Counted from the stretch's first letter, positions 1 through 13,600 are shown. The stretch: DNA of 64,000 nucleotides from Vandiemenella viatica (GCA_031002005.1 CM061919.1:16687687-16751686), one strand, 5' to 3'. Numbers and translations: made by a program. Notes: generated by a model not told the origin, from the letters alone.

Positions 1-1190
1 ATGAAGGAGGTTTTTATATTTTGAGACAATTATTTTACTATCATTTTTTTAGAGATGTTATAGTTTGTTTCGAATTTTAAACATGCCGTAGCAGACCTTC
101 CTGGTAGCTCAGTGGTTAAGGCGTTTGTTTTCAAAAACTTCTGGCTTGATGTAACCCAGCAATTTCCAGAACGGGGTGAACAGGATGCTGTGATAAGGAA
201 TGGCTTGTAACATAACATACGTCTGAGCCATACAGTTATATCTGTGGCCGGAGCCGTGAGTGAATGTGATGTTGTCTTTGTAGTAGTAGTGAATCTTTGA
301 CCTCCGTCAAGTGAAGTTCTGACGCGGGAACATTTCGGTTTTAATCGTAGAAATTGTGAAAAACTCGGTGAAGTGGATAATGTAAACTAGTAATGTGTTG
401 AATTCACTGCTTTGAATGGAGTGCTGTGATTGCAAGTGACTGTGGACGTGTTAAGAGGACGATAGAGAACGTGGGAGTTTCTGTAGTTCAATCTCTCTTA
501 TCCCACGTGTCTCCAATTTTCGGAAAAGGAGTCTGAGTCCTTGTTTAAATATTAATTTGGTGGTGGTACTTTCCGTCGGTGTGAATGCATACGTTTATGA
601 ACTTGAATAAAGTTTTTGTGTAGATGTTCATTCTAAAGTGTGTGAATTTATTATTTCATAAACCCGACGAACAGTAGTACCTAAACCAGGCGACCGCGGC
701 TTAAAGAACCTTTATTTAATTAGTAATTGTCTATGTTCAGTAAGTGACTTTCAATCAATCAAATCAAATAACCAGTGGAAAGCTTTCAGGCTGTTTACAG
801 TTCGGTCCTGACTGTGTGTGAACCTAATCACAAAATCTGTTAAAACTGCTGCTCGATAATCAAAACATGTAACATGCTGGCATTAGTACATAGCACGTAC
901 ACAAAACTGTATCTGGAATATATCTGTTTGTTCCGGCATCGCTCAGATAATATAGATTTTTAATGGGTTTTCAAAACGTGAAAGCTTAGAGTCCAAGTTA
1001 AAATCTGACTTACATGTTAAGCCATTAGGGCACATTTATTTTATGAATATTAACTCAAAAATAGCTGAACTGATTTTGACGGGATTTAAAACTGTTGGAT
1101 TTTATGAAGAACACTGGAATTTCAAAGGGGAGGGAGTAAAAGGGAAGTGTGATTGATGTTTTGTACTCCAAATGCAAACAGTAAATTTCT
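1..1190. other. Non-genic sequence with one degraded tRNA-like SINE head
   Basis: No coding signal was seen. Near 103-130 the sequence GGTAGCTCAGTGGTTAAGGC is a tRNA-like A box that recurs on the minus strand near 53415, so this is probably an old SINE fragment. The rest is AT-rich and unassigned. Confidence 0.4.
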
Positions 1191-2080
1191 GTTTTATTTA
1201 AAGTACACATGTGCAAATTTCCATTGATATCAGATAAAAATTGTAGGTATGTATAAAAAACAATTAAGGTAGTGTACAGAGGAAGAGTAGTTTAATTTTT
1301 GTAAAACTAGTGTGGACGGTATTTTTCTCTTTGTTTTAAGGTATTCGTATTCAAAGTTCCATCGCAACTAGATAAAAGCAGTAGCTTCGTGTAATGCACA
1401 TTTGTAAAAATTAAAGGGGATAGGGAGTGAAGGGTTGGGCTTCGTAAACAAAATGTAGACCTTGTATTTGTTTTCAAGTATACATGTGCAGTGTTCTATC
1501 GAAATCTGATAAAAACTGTGTGTGTCTATAAAGAACATGGGAAATTAAGAGGGGTGCGAGTAGAAGGGAAGAGGGGTTGCGTTTCTGCAAACAAAATTTA
1601 AACAGAATTTTATACATGTGCAAAGTTCCTTCAAAATCAAATAGAAACTGTAGCTTTGTATAAAGAACATAACATAAAGTAAGGGGACGAAAAGGGGGAG
1701 AGGGGTCTGGTTTATCTAAACCAAATACAAACAATATTTTTCTGTTTGTTTTAAAGTATACATGTGCATACTTCCTTCAAAATCGGATAGAAACTGTAGC
1801 TTTGTGTAAAGAGATTAAGTGGGCAGAAAGGGAGACAGGGATGGAGCTTCTGTAAAACTAATGTGGACGGTATTTTTCTTTTTCTCTTTGTTTTAAAGTA
1901 TACTCATGCAAATTTCCATCGAAATTGGCTTAAAATGTCGGTTTGTACAAAAAATTAGGAGTACAAAGAGGGAGAGAGGTTGGTATTTTGATTTTTCTTA
2001 TGAGAAATCATCTCCATGAAAAAATACAACATGTGTATTAGTAAAAATTAAGAGTGTGAAAAGGGGAAGAGGGTTTGGGT
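1190..2080. repeat. Tandem array of degenerate 133-145-bp units
   Basis: The core around TATACATGTGCAAAGTTCC followed by TCGGATAAAAACTG recurs near 1200, 1340, 1475, 1608, 1750 and 1890. Between cores are GGGGAGAGGG-type purine runs. A further diverged copy is at 3930-4030. The CR1-like LINE at 2085-3040 abuts the array end. Confidence 0.75.
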
Positions 2081-2084
2081 TTTT

Positions 2085-3040
2085 CTACATCTACATTTAT
2101 ACTCTGCAATTCACAAAATTGTGGGTGGCAGAGGGTGCTCAGCACCAAAGCCAATCTCTTTGTTGTGCATTCCAGTCCCTAATGGTATGAGGGAAAAAAG
2201 AATTCATATAAGAATCATTGCGGCACCTTATTTCTCTAATCTTATCTTTCCTGTGATTACGGCTCAAATAGGTTGGTGGACGAAGTATTTCACTACACGC
2301 GTGAGTGAAAGTGGGAGTACACATGTTTACCAATAAGTTTAAACGAAGCGTGCGTCGTCTATCTACCAGAGACTCCCAGCCTAGTCTACTAATCAGTTCT
2401 GTGACGCTTTCATAAGGACTGTAGCAAGCGGTCACAAATCGAGCGGCTTTTCTCTGTACTTTCTCTATACTTTCGATCAACCCCTTACGAAATGGATCCC
2501 AAATGGCGCAACAATAGTCCAAATGTGGACGCACAAGAGATTTGTACGCTATCTCCTTTGTTTGTTCATTACAATTTTTTAATATTCGACCTATGAATCG
2601 CAGCCTAGAATTAGCTCTACCTACTAACGAATTAATGTGTAAGTCCCATTTCATGTTCCTTTGTACTGTTACTCCCAAATATTTCATAGAATCGACCATA
2701 TCAATAACTGAATTGTTTAACTCGTATTTCTGAACAATTGGATTCTTTTTGTTAGTTATGCTCATTGTCTTGCACTTTTTACTATTTAGAGTAAGTTGCC
2801 ACTCAGCGCACCATGCCAAAATAATATCCAGATCACGCTGAATTTCTAAGCAATCGGCCAAATTCCTTACTTCCGTATAAATAACCGCATCATCAGCAAA
2901 CAATCTAAAAGGGCTTTTCACTTTGTCTCCAAGATCGTTTATAAAAATTAAGAAAAGAAGTGGCCCTTTTACACTTCCTTGAGGTACCCCCGATGTAACA
3001 TCTAGATTAGAAGAACTTTCTCTTTCTCCTATAAAAATGA
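2085..3040 (-). mobile_element. 5'-truncated CR1/L2-like non-LTR retrotransposon, RT domain and 3' end
   Basis: The open frame shows SGVPQGSV, GPLLFLIFINDL and the catalytic FADD box (residues 56-59 of the frame). KYLGVTVQ, the thumb region (RPHLDYCCAIWDP) and a C-terminal RTIRDWN-type motif follow. The 5' side ends abruptly within the RT domain, which is normal for truncated target-primed insertions. The 3' end is a GATGTAGATGTAG-type tail read on the minus strand at about 2085-2125. The RT frame is intact from truncation to near its end, suggesting moderate age. Clade assignment is approximate. Confidence 0.85.
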
Positions 3041-3059
3041 TAAGGAAAATCATGTGATG

Positions 3060-4560
3060 CAACAAAACTGAGGAAAAATACGGAAAGCATATCCAACACT
3101 TACCATGGATAAGTCAAGAGGGCAGCGAAAAATACATTATAATATGTCGAGTAGATGAGACAAGTGGCAAGAGAATCAGATGTGCACACACCAATGTCTG
3201 CCACACATGTCCTGTATGTCCGTAAATTTATTGTGTGCCGACAACATTCTGTGGTCTGTGATAGTTTATTTTTCTTTCCTTATTTTGATTTTGATGTCCA
3301 GCTTCTTTAATTTTTTTGTAATATCCAGAATCACCAAAGTTAATGCTCAGACGAGCCCTCATGAGCTATACATTCCACCAAAAAACTTTTCATATTGAAC
3401 ACCGGTTACACGTTTTGTAGACAGATGGCAACATTAAGCTTTCATATCTTCACTCCCCATTACAACAGGTTCACCAATCAGTCAACGAGTCATGTGTTAA
3501 TTAAAAATTTCTGAACCTAAACAGTTTGTGAAATGTCAAAGGCATTAAAGAGGTATCATCATTTGTGACAGAAACTGGATTGGGAAAAAATATATAAACT
3601 ATTTGGACATTTTCTGTGCCTAACAAAAATATTTCTTTATCAGAAGCATAGTTCTCAATATCAATTTCACCAATTAATCATTATTTGTTAGTGTTACAGT
3701 CAGAGAAAATGTTGGAATTCAATTGTAGCTTTGACAGTACTCAAAAATATTATAACATGCTAATTAATTGAAATGAAATCATTGCATCAGCTAAATAATG
3801 CTGAGGAACCTTTCCACAAATTATAAACTAGATTTACACTGTTGCCTTTAAGCAAATGACTATGCACATTATGAGATAGAAATCAAGTTATAACCATTTT
3901 CAAACTAATGTTGACAGTATTTTTCTCTTTATTTTAAAGTATACATGTGCAAGGTTCTATCCTAATCGGATAAAAAGTGTGGGTTTGTATAAAAATTAAG
4001 TGGTGTAAAGGGGTACAGGGTTGGTTTCTCAATGAAAATTATATAGTACCACTTTGAATGTATACTGTATCCACTAAAAAAAAATTAATTAAAATCCACT
4101 CACAATTGGCGAAGATATTGCTGAACATACATCAAAAAATAAAACTACAGATGAATTGAGAACCTCATCTTTTTTTGAAATCAGTTAAAAAAGAGAGGCT
4201 ATCGATATTTAAGGTGATTATGTCCTTACACGCTTGTAATTAATAGACTTTACTTTATAAATGGAGAAAATTCCGTCCTTTTCTTACAGATAGGCAAGGT
4301 GAATTACGAAAGTTGCCTAGTACAAGAGAGAGGCTTGCAGTGATTATTACATCTTCAGACGCTGTTACACAATAGAGTTAACTTTAAAAATGGGGAGAAT
4401 TCCATCCTTTTAAAACAAATAGGGGATCTGATTATGTTCTTTTTTATGTATCACAAACGAGAGGTTGTCAGGAGTTATAGTGATTATTGTATCTTCACAC
4501 ACTGTTAATCAATTAAATCTTATATTTATATAAAAATATACGTGTGTTTTCCTATATTTC
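3060..4560. other. Unassigned AT-rich sequence
   Basis: No gene seen. It contains one outlying copy of the 140-bp tandem unit at about 3900-4030. Two further related stretches near 4200 and 4330 share wording such as GAGAGGCT and TTACAT-CTTCA, so a weak duplication is present. Confidence 0.3.
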
Positions 4561-5910
4561 ACTTTTCAGCCACCACTACCTAGCACAGATCACTGGTCTT
4601 TTGTGTGTGGAAGTAGCATGGAGTTTCCTGTTGTGCACAACGTTGGCCGAATGTCGATAACTGTGGGGATGTGGGAGATATGATGGTTAAAAGTGGTCGA
4701 TGCAGGGCATTTTCGTATTTCGACCAAAGACATGTGTCTCCGTATATGTCACTCTGCTGCCACAACTACATAGCATACACCAATGGTGTTTGTGTGTGGT
4801 AGTGGTATCGTGTCTCCTATCGTGTACTATGGTGGTTAGATGTCGGTAGCTGGGGAGGGGGGGGGGGGAGATATGGTGGTTGAAAGTGGTCGACCTGCGG
4901 CACTTTCATACTTCTACCAAAAACGAATGTGTCATGGTGTATCACTTTTGAGCAAAAACTATCTACCACAGATCACTGGTGTTTGTGTGTGTAAGTTGCA
5001 CAGAGTCACCCGTTGATAACAATGTTGTCCGAAGTTCGGTAACTGTAGTAGTGTGGGAGATATGGTGGTAGAAATTGGCCGATCAAGGATATTTTCGCAT
5101 TTCGACCTAAGACGCGTGTATTCGTGTATGTCACTCTGCTGCCATAACTACAAAGCATAGACCATTGGTATTTGTGTGTGGTAGTAGAATCGTGTTTTCC
5201 TATCGTGCACTATGGTGATTAGATGTTGGTAGCTATGGGGGTATGTGAGATATGGTGGTTGAAAGTGGTAAACCTGGGGCACTTTCATATTTCTACCAAA
5301 AACCCCCTCACCCTCTGCCACCCACAGTATTTGTGATTTGCAGAGTATAGATGTAGATGTAGAAAAACGTATGTGTCATGGTGTATCACTTTCAGCCAAA
5401 CCTATCTAGCGCAGATCACTGGTGTTTGTGTGTGGTAGTAGCACAGAGTCATCCGTTGATAACAACGTTGGCCTAATTTCGGTACCTGTGGTAGTGTGGG
5501 AGATGTGGTGGTTGAAATTGGCCGACCAAGGATATTTTCGTATTTCGACAGTCTCCGCATATGTCACTCTGCTGCCACAAGTACATAGCATAGACCATTG
5601 GCGTTTGTGTGTGGTAATGGCATCATGTCTGCTATCGTGTACTATGGTGGTTAGATGTCGGTAGCTATGGGGGTGTTGGAGATATGGTGGTTGACAGTGG
5701 TCGACCTGTGGCACTTTCATACTTCTACCAAAAACGTATGTGTCATGGTGTATCACTTTTAAGGCAAAACTGTCTAGCGCAGATCACTGGTGTTTGTGTG
5801 TGGTAGTAGCACAGAGTCACCCGTCGATAACAACGTTGGCCGAATTTCGGTAACTGCGGGAGTGTGGGAGATATGGTGGTTTAAATTGGTGGTTCAATAG
5901 TTTACTATGG
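4560..5910. repeat. Satellite-like higher-order tandem repeat, about 370-385-bp period
   Basis: The phrase CAGATCACTGGT starts at 4586, 4969, 5412 and 5780. Within each period two related half-units alternate, both carrying GTTTGTGTGTGGTAGT and GGAGATATGGTGGTTGAAA. The third period is longer by the length of an inserted LINE tail (5304-5362). Reading frames here are accidental. Confidence 0.85.
5304..5362 (+). mobile_element. 59-bp LINE 3'-tail insertion with AAAAAC target duplication
   Basis: The insert matches the 3' end of the CR1-like element at 2085 (CTGCCACCCACA, TTGCAGAGTATA, GATGTAGATGTAG). It is flanked by AAAAAC at 5298-5303 and 5363-5368. The neighbouring satellite units have the uninterrupted site (ACCAAAAACG), so the insertion can be defined to the base. 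Confidence 0.85.
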
Positions 5911-6002
5911 TGGTTAGATTTCGGTAGCTGTCAATCCAAATTCTTTACAAACACGAAGTTGTGGGTGCCAGCTAGTAAGGATAAATTGTTTACTCTTGTC
6001 AC

Positions 6003-6240
6003 CGAGCGTGGTAAGTGAGCGGTAATGCTTTGGCCTCACATTCAGGAGGACGTGGGCTCGAATCCCCGTCGAGCCATCCAGATTTGGGTTTTGCCAACTC
6101 GCATCAGGCGAGTCCTTCCACTTCCTTGTCCCCAGTCCTTTCTCGCCTTAAATTACCTCGATGGCGACGAGGCGTAAAGCCACATGCAGCAGGTAAATTG
6201 TTTCGGTGTAAAGTTCTCCTGCCACCTAGAATTCTGTAGT
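6003..6240 (+). mobile_element. SINE, family B copy 1
   Basis: It has a tRNA-like A box (GTGGTAAGTGAGCGGTAA) and B box (GGGCTCGAATCCCC), followed by a CCAGATTTGGGTTTT body. Similar sequence appears near 46860 (plus), 48140, 50290, 52650 and 55850 (minus). Confidence 0.7.
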
Positions 6241-7234
6241 CTGCGCAGAACTTGTAAAATCCGTAAATTAGTTTGTACAAAAGCGTTCAATGGAATGTCA
6301 TATACCATGACTAGTTAGTAATCTAAAGTGAAACACAGTATAATTCAACGACTCTGTCATCACTTCAGACAGAGGCAGAGACGGCCTTGGATTATCGTGG
6401 TGTATCTTTAGGCCTGAAATAATATTGACTTGTGTAGTAAGCAACTTATAAATATCTACTCGTTGTAGCTGAGAGCTGTATGATTCTATACAGTGAATGC
6501 GCTCGTTGGTCCAGGTGCAGTGAAGTTCAGTGACGTATAACACTGCTCCGACATATGACTAGGTGGATAAGGAGAGATTCCTTTCTGCTCGGTGACTGCC
6601 ATTCTCTTTTTTAGTTTTATATCCACTACTGCGGCCACAGCCCTTAAAATAATATATAAAGGCGGCATTAAGTTTTGTAAAGGAAAACTTTCCAACAACA
6701 TTTGGTTTTCATCAGTATCTGATGCTTCTCTAAATTTTTGAACTTGCAGCCTGATGTGAAAGCTAATTTATGACTGCGACACTTAGTATCTGACCGAAGA
6801 TGATTGAAATAATCCTTATCTTGCTGTTCTGACTGTTTCTCAGTTGTTGTTATTGTTTTCTTTATGCAATTTTATGCTTGTACTGCTTTCCTGAATAAAT
6901 TTTTACTCGTGTTTCTGAACAAATATTTTTTTATAATTTATTCCTTATTCCCGAACCGTGCTTCCCTCCAATTTTTTTGGTGAGTGATACAGAGTTAAAC
7001 GTTTTATCTTTCCCTGCCTTGTCTTGCTGAATACCAGGATCATAAAAGTGAATTCGAAGTTGCTTCACATGTTTGAACTTAAAATTTAAAGATGGTATTC
7101 GAAGGCGTAATTGATATTCTAACCTCTCCAGCATACAACCGGTACGAAGAAAGGAAATTTGTTGGATAATGGAGCGGAAAAAAAAAAAAAAAAAAAAACT
7201 GAAAATTTTGATAGGGTACAGAAAATACAGGTTT
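6241..7234. other. Intergenic sequence downstream of the gene
   Basis: No coding signal in either strand was convincing. A poly(A) run at about 7179-7197 may be a retroelement tail whose body I could not identify. Confidence 0.3.
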
Positions 7235-7250
7235 TGTAAGAAAAAAAAAG

Positions 7251-7256
7251 TTTATT
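7251..7256 (-). other. Polyadenylation signal AATAAA of the protease-homolog gene
   Basis: This is the first AATAAA on the minus strand after the stop codon, 229 nt downstream, followed by a T-rich tract. It would give a 3' UTR of about 250 nt. Confidence 0.5.
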
Positions 7257-7484
7257 GTTTAAATCGTTAATAGTTACTTAGTTTCTATATAAAATGTTTT
7301 ACAACGAGCGTTACAAACAAAGCTTTTATCAACTACACTAAAGATAAGGGGTGCATTTAACATGCATTACTTTGGTGCTCCCGACTACGAGATCAGGGCA
7401 TTGCTAGCCAATGGCGTGGTCTCGGGGCCAGAAGCTGGTGACGGTGAGTGATATAAATAAGTTAGGGTGAAGGGTGGATGAGTA

Positions 7485-7646
7485 TCAGTATCTGGAGGTG
7501 GCCCTGCGGATGAAGTCCAGGTAGCGCTCGACGTTGACGTAGACGCCGGGCACTCCGCGCTGTCCGCAGCCGACGCCCCAGCTGACGACGCCGGCGACGT
7601 GCCAGACGCCTCCACGCTCACACACCAGAGGTCCTCCGCCGTCGCC
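7485..7646 (-). CDS. Coding exon 10, mutated nucleophile loop and C-terminus (residues 939-991)
   Basis: The first codons read [10 protein letters not shown], giving glycine where active proteases have Ser195. [14 protein letters not shown] and a C-terminal helix follow, with TGA at 7485-7487. In related inactive homologs the same glycine is known, so this is a family trait and not a sequencing error. Confidence 0.92.
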   Translation of the reverse strand, partial: GDGGGPLVCERGGVWHVAGVVSWGVGCGQRGVPGVYVNVERYLDFIRRATSRY

Positions 7647-10600
7647 CTGTCAAAAAGTAGCGCACACTACTAAACAAAGCCGTGCGGCGTCCACTAGCTG
7701 TATTTGTATGGAAAATAGATACCTCCATCAAGGAATATCAAAAATCATCACCAAAGACAAAGAATTTGTGTATACATGGGCAGACCACGAACGGTTGGAC
7801 AACTGGGTAAATAACAGTCACTCTTGGAGCAGTCCTGAAGAGGACTAATAAGTTGTAGAGGATGACGGGCAGAGCAAGTGTTTCGAAAGCAACTACAGAG
7901 TTAAGTATTTTCATTTCTCGATTAATCAGCAGATCTTCTGTTAGTTATATCTGGTTAAAACGGTCAGGATCCTGAATGTTTATTTAATCCATTAATCCAA
8001 GAGTTTCGAGTAAATATCGTGGCAGAAGACAGCGTAAACAAGCATTTAAACGATACTTTGGCGCAGAGTGAAGTATCAGTAATAAGGGTAATAATAATCA
8101 GCGAAAAGAGACCGAATCGGCTCACTCACGTAGCTGAAGTTATAGGTATTTAGAAAAACGTAAAGTTACTAATGACAAATGAATCTTGGCTCTAAATTCC
8201 AATGAACAACTATTGTAATAAGCAAGAAAACTTGTTGTGGGTCAAATTGCTTTATGTAGTATAATAACTGATGCGTACAAGGAAAAGAAAAGGAAAAGAA
8301 AATAATAAAAATTTGGGTTAAAAATTGTTCCAAAAACACCCCAAATTTTCACACACAAATTTTCTATCGAGCCCAAAGTAAATGTACTGGAAGATTACAA
8401 AAACTTTCTAAGAATGAAAAATCAATTAACCGAAATATGTGAGCCGATTGTCCAAAATTTTCAAGAAAACGCTCGGTATTTACGAATTTGCAAACAATAA
8501 GATGAATGACTTTTCAATAACAGTTGGAAAAACTTTTAGACATAATCAACTTGAAGAATTTCTTATAGAAGATTCAAAGATAAAATTGGAATAAAATTTA
8601 CTAAATAATAACTTGAGAAAACCATGTTTCCCAGTATACCAGGAAGATCCTTTGTAATGACAAACTTAATTGCATACTACTTTTTTTAATGTTACAAGCA
8701 TTTTTTTAAAATTTTAAATTGCAGTTGACATTCCAAAAGTAGTATATATTATCTCTCGAATTTGCAACAAAAATTATTGACAATACCCATTTACATATCA
8801 AATACCCATGAAACTTACCTTTTTTTCTTTTTTTTTTCTATAGAGTGTGTTCGGCTAATTGATGTTCTACTGCAAATATCAAACATACTTCTGTAATTCT
8901 CAATATTTTATCCAATTCTACTTAATCGGGCTCAACTCAGGGTCATCATTAACGTATTCTTCATTGTGGTCTTCTTCAGTGTTGGAGGACGATATACCTG
9001 GTAATTGTGATTTCTGGTCCCGTAAATAATTTAATTTATCTAAGAACCGCAAGGTAGGTTCATATACATTTTCATCTTCTGCTCCAAATCTTTCTTTTTT
9101 TTTTTTTTTTTTTTTTTTTCTATAACTCCCAGCTATATCGTTTTCGCATATTTTTTATGCATTTCTTCATACTTCCAAGTGTGGTATCCCGTTCCACTTC
9201 TTTGAAATCAGTTATCAATTCACCGCAACCCTTGTTTCTCAATTTTTTTATACTCAGATTTTACTTTTCACTGTTGTGATAGACTGCGAAACTGTTCAGT
9301 GAACATTTTTCATGCACAGCTGTTTTGAATAATTGCGATCACGATACCCCTACTAGCGCTGCCGGGGCAGACTAATGTTGGCGGCCAGATTGAACATATT
9401 GCCCATATACACTCCAACACGTTGGCACAACATTAAGCTCCACTCACTTGGTTGTTCAACTTGCGATTTTGCTTGCCAAGCTACCCATACACTGTCCAAC
9501 TACAACACAACCAAGTTGGACAAGAAGTTATGTGAGTATGGGACCCTTTACTTACAATCAATACAGCTCTGTAGGTTGATTTGAGTAACCTTGCTTGTAT
9601 TTGCCTTGAGGGTTATAGACCGCCAGGTCCACTAGCCCTATTCTTACAATATTTCCTACAATCCCACCAGCGAAGATCAGCTAGTGCAGGTGCTGCATCC
9701 CCTCCTGCGCGAGCCCTTTACTTTATTGTATTGAGTGTTCCTAGGGACCCACCTTGCAGGCGTCCTTTCCCTCCTCGCCGCCGGCGCACAGGAATCCGTT
9801 GTGTAGCTTGAAGTCGAATCCAAGGCGAGTCTGCTGCAGTAGGGACTGGCACTGGTGGAATGGCAACACTGGCACCTCCACTTCCTGCAAGAAACGATAC
9901 AAATACAAAAATTCCAAGTATAGAGACGTGCTTCAAAAATATTAATGAACCATAGGTTGGATCCAGTATTAACGTTCGATAATCGATCTCTTTGTAATAT
10001 TAATGCGTTTTGAAACTTCAAAATAATCCGTATTTTCAGTAATTGATCTTTGCATACTCTATGAAAATATGGTAAGTGTACTCGATTTCCCTCAAACCGC
10101 TTTAAAGATACATACTTCATGGGTGCAGTTAAACTTATCCCTCCATCGAATAAGGTAGACAATTTCAAGCAAACTAACTTCTCTCGTCATCTTCATGATA
10201 TGCCTGTTCTCATTAAAAACATAAAATCGTATGAACGAATAATTGTGTTTGTGAGGGAATCTATTCACGACGTGAACAAACATATTAATGAGATACCCCC
10301 CCCCCCTCAAAATAACTATTATCCAAATTACCGTGTTCAGAATATACACTACTGAACACAGTAGCAGCCCGTAACTTCTGCCTTGGCCTATTCATTTTTT
10401 TTTTAATTTGGCTGAGATTTGTTATATCTTAAATGGCTTATCAAAGAAAAGTTTTATAACTAAAGGGACTAGTAATTAAATATAAGTAGGCCGATTTCTA
10501 TTAAGTGAGAAGGACTTGTTATTTTCAAAATTATTGCCGGAATTGCAGCATATGAAGTTAATACCTACACTAAGTTTAATTGTTATGCGTATTTATCTGT

Positions 10601-13600
10601 TTGCACTTAGTATAATATTAACTGGTATCTTTAATGTAATAGGTTTACTGCTCCGTTATTTAATTATCTAACATCTTTGATGCAATGATTATTGGATAAA
10701 AAAGTGACGATTGACAGCCCTGTGTTGTCTAGTTTTGAACAGAGATTCGCGTACCAGCAAGAAACAAAGACATTAATATAAATAGAAATTTAATTCGATT
10801 ATTGATTGATTGAAAAATATATTTGGATTGTGAATGATAGCATTTACAATTAATAAAATCGTTCTTTGAGAAACAGTATTACTTATTTTAGAGCGGGAAT
10901 TAAGTATAAATATGGATTCTGACACCTTTCGTCGTTTTGGGCTATTTCAACGCATCATGATCACATTTAATCCATAAGTCAAACAAGATCATTCTAAGCT
11001 TTCATAACAATTTTTTTACAGACAGGCATTATATCAAAATTAGTAACAGTTAATGAGAAGTATAAACTTAGTACAAATAGTGTGTGTATTGTAGAGCACA
11101 GTAGTTCTATAATAAAAAACTAAGGTATATAAATTTATTAGAGTAGTAAGCCACTTCCCGTTGGGGTAGAAAAGAGGTAGATACGGTAAATGTGTCTTTT
11201 ATGTAGCTTACATTTTTGTCGGTTACAACAGTTTACTCACTATTTATTGAGAGGAAAACAATAAGTCCTAACAAATGTGTATTACATTTTTCCAGAGAAG
11301 TGCTTTCACAAAGTGTATGTGCTACGATTTCATAAGTTGCAAGGAAAGGTTTTTTTTTTCGCTTTTGGCTCTGTCTTTTGTTTTACTTGATACAGAAGAA
11401 ACCTTTCAAAATAGCTCTCAAATTTTAAATACATTCTTTAATAAAGCTTTCTTTACCTTCATATTTCGATCCCAACCACAGATTAATTCTTAGAAGGAAC
11501 TTGATAGTTTTGAATCTAGAATGCCGATTTGTATTTAGTATTGCCGTTTTCGTTACTGACCTTGAGAATGTTCTGGTACTTCCCGTAGTCCCCGAAGGCG
11601 TCCTTGCCCCAGCCGGTTGCCCAGCAGTGTTGGCCGCTAAAGTCTGCGCCTGGAGGCGGTAAGCATGCTGGGGAGATGTGCGGGTTACGCGCTAGGTCCA
11701 GGGGCTGCGCAAGGCGTAGCACAGCCACGTCGTTGTAGAGGGTGCCCGCGTAGAACTCGGGATGCACTTGCACCAGCGAGACGTCCCGCTCCGTGTGCGG
11801 AAAGAACTCCACGTCGTGGTTCACGTCCCACTCGCCCGCGCGCACCCTCAGGTCGTACGGCGAGTATCTGCAACACAGAGGAGGAGCCAGAGCTGTTAAT
11901 TCAAATCCTAACATCAGACACTACCCTAATGCCATTTATCAGTTGTTATTTATATTCAACATCTGCTAATGTGTAGTCAGCGCAGCAACATCGCAGGCGC
12001 CGTTTGAGTGAAGATCGAATGGTACGATACGCCAATGCATGGAAAGTTTTTAAAGAAATAAAAATGACATACATTTACGAGCTATTAAACTAATAAAATA
12101 ATATTCTAAGAAAACTAGTGTCAATACCCATAACAATACAGTGTAATCCGTTAATTATAATTTATAGAAATGAGCATTACTGGCGGATATGTTCTATAAG
12201 TCTCTCTGCCACAGTGCGACTTGTCTCGCCGATGTAAACACTGCCACAGCTGCAGGGGATTTCGTAAACACCCTCAGCTGGTGTGGGTGTAATCTGTCTT
12301 TTACCCTGGTTAACGACTGGCCAAGTTTGCAATGAGCTTTATAAACTATTCGCACCTCCACCCACTTAAACAGTTTCCCAAGCCGGTCAGTGATACCTTG
12401 TGTGTATGGGAGACAGGCGAATTTTCTTGGCACATTGGTATCATGGGATAAATTGACGTCTTCCATGCATGGGAGAATAGTTGCTCGAATTCTAAATATA
12501 AAACAAAACAAGAAGATGTTTAAATTATACATAGTTCAAATGTAAAAAAAAAAAAAAAAAAAAAATTATATATATGATTTTAGAGGGCTCAGTTTCTTCT
12601 GTAGCCAGTGTCGATGCTTAGGCCTAGAAATACTGCAATATTTAAAGGATTATGATTCTAATTTACATTGCTTAAATAAAAGTCAACAGTAAAAAAGTGT
12701 TCCTAAAAAATAATACTTGTTTTGAAAGTTCTGTAGAGTAACGGATGAGAAATGAGATATCATAGACTGAACATAAAGGATGACTTGTCTAACAAGCAAT
12801 AGTGTTAAAATTCATGAATTTTGTGAAATAATTAACACACATAACAAATTAAGAAAAAGTGGTTTATTTTAATAAAATTTTTTTAAAAATACCTATTTTG
12901 CATTTTGTCTTTAAATACTATTATTTAAAACCATTTTTTGTTTGAATAAAAACAAGAAAGTATTTGCATTTTGTATTTAAATGCTTTCTAAAAACTGTTT
13001 TATATATTTCAAATAATCTGACGTTGATGTCGACATCGATTAGTGGTATAATTTACTAATTCAGCAAAAGACTGTACAATTACACTCGGTTTTTTTTTTA
13101 TATAACATAGTCCGAATGACTCAATTCTGCTTAAACAATTAAAAATAAATAAAACTAAGGCGCATGTATTGTTTGTGAATTGTCGACACAAGATAATGGC
13201 ATGCAGAGTTTACATACATTAAGAGGTTGCGATTGCCCCTTACGAAATAATTTTGTTTGTATTGTACTATTCGGTTATGAAACCTACTCTTCCCTTTGAA
13301 ATTGTCCTTTACCCATCTCTTATTTCCACAAACCGTTACAGTTTTTTAAGACTTAATTGGTGTTTACTTAGTTATAAGTGCCGTGAAGTAGTGAGGACTG
13401 TTGTACTTACGCCTTGACGCAGTGAGCCGCAGTGAGGACGTGCTGCTCGTCGATCAGGGTGCCTCCGCAGATGTAGACGCTCTCCTGAGAGTCCTTCTTC
13501 AGGATGGCCACTTGCCACGGGTATTCACCTGCCGAGGAACAAAGTGCGTTGGAAATAAGCTGCCGTCTAGCTGACTAGAAAAACAGATTAAACTCTGCTG

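Noticed and set aside
6003..6120. tRNA gene on the plus strand
   Set aside because: A and B boxes belong to a SINE family with five other copies in the window.
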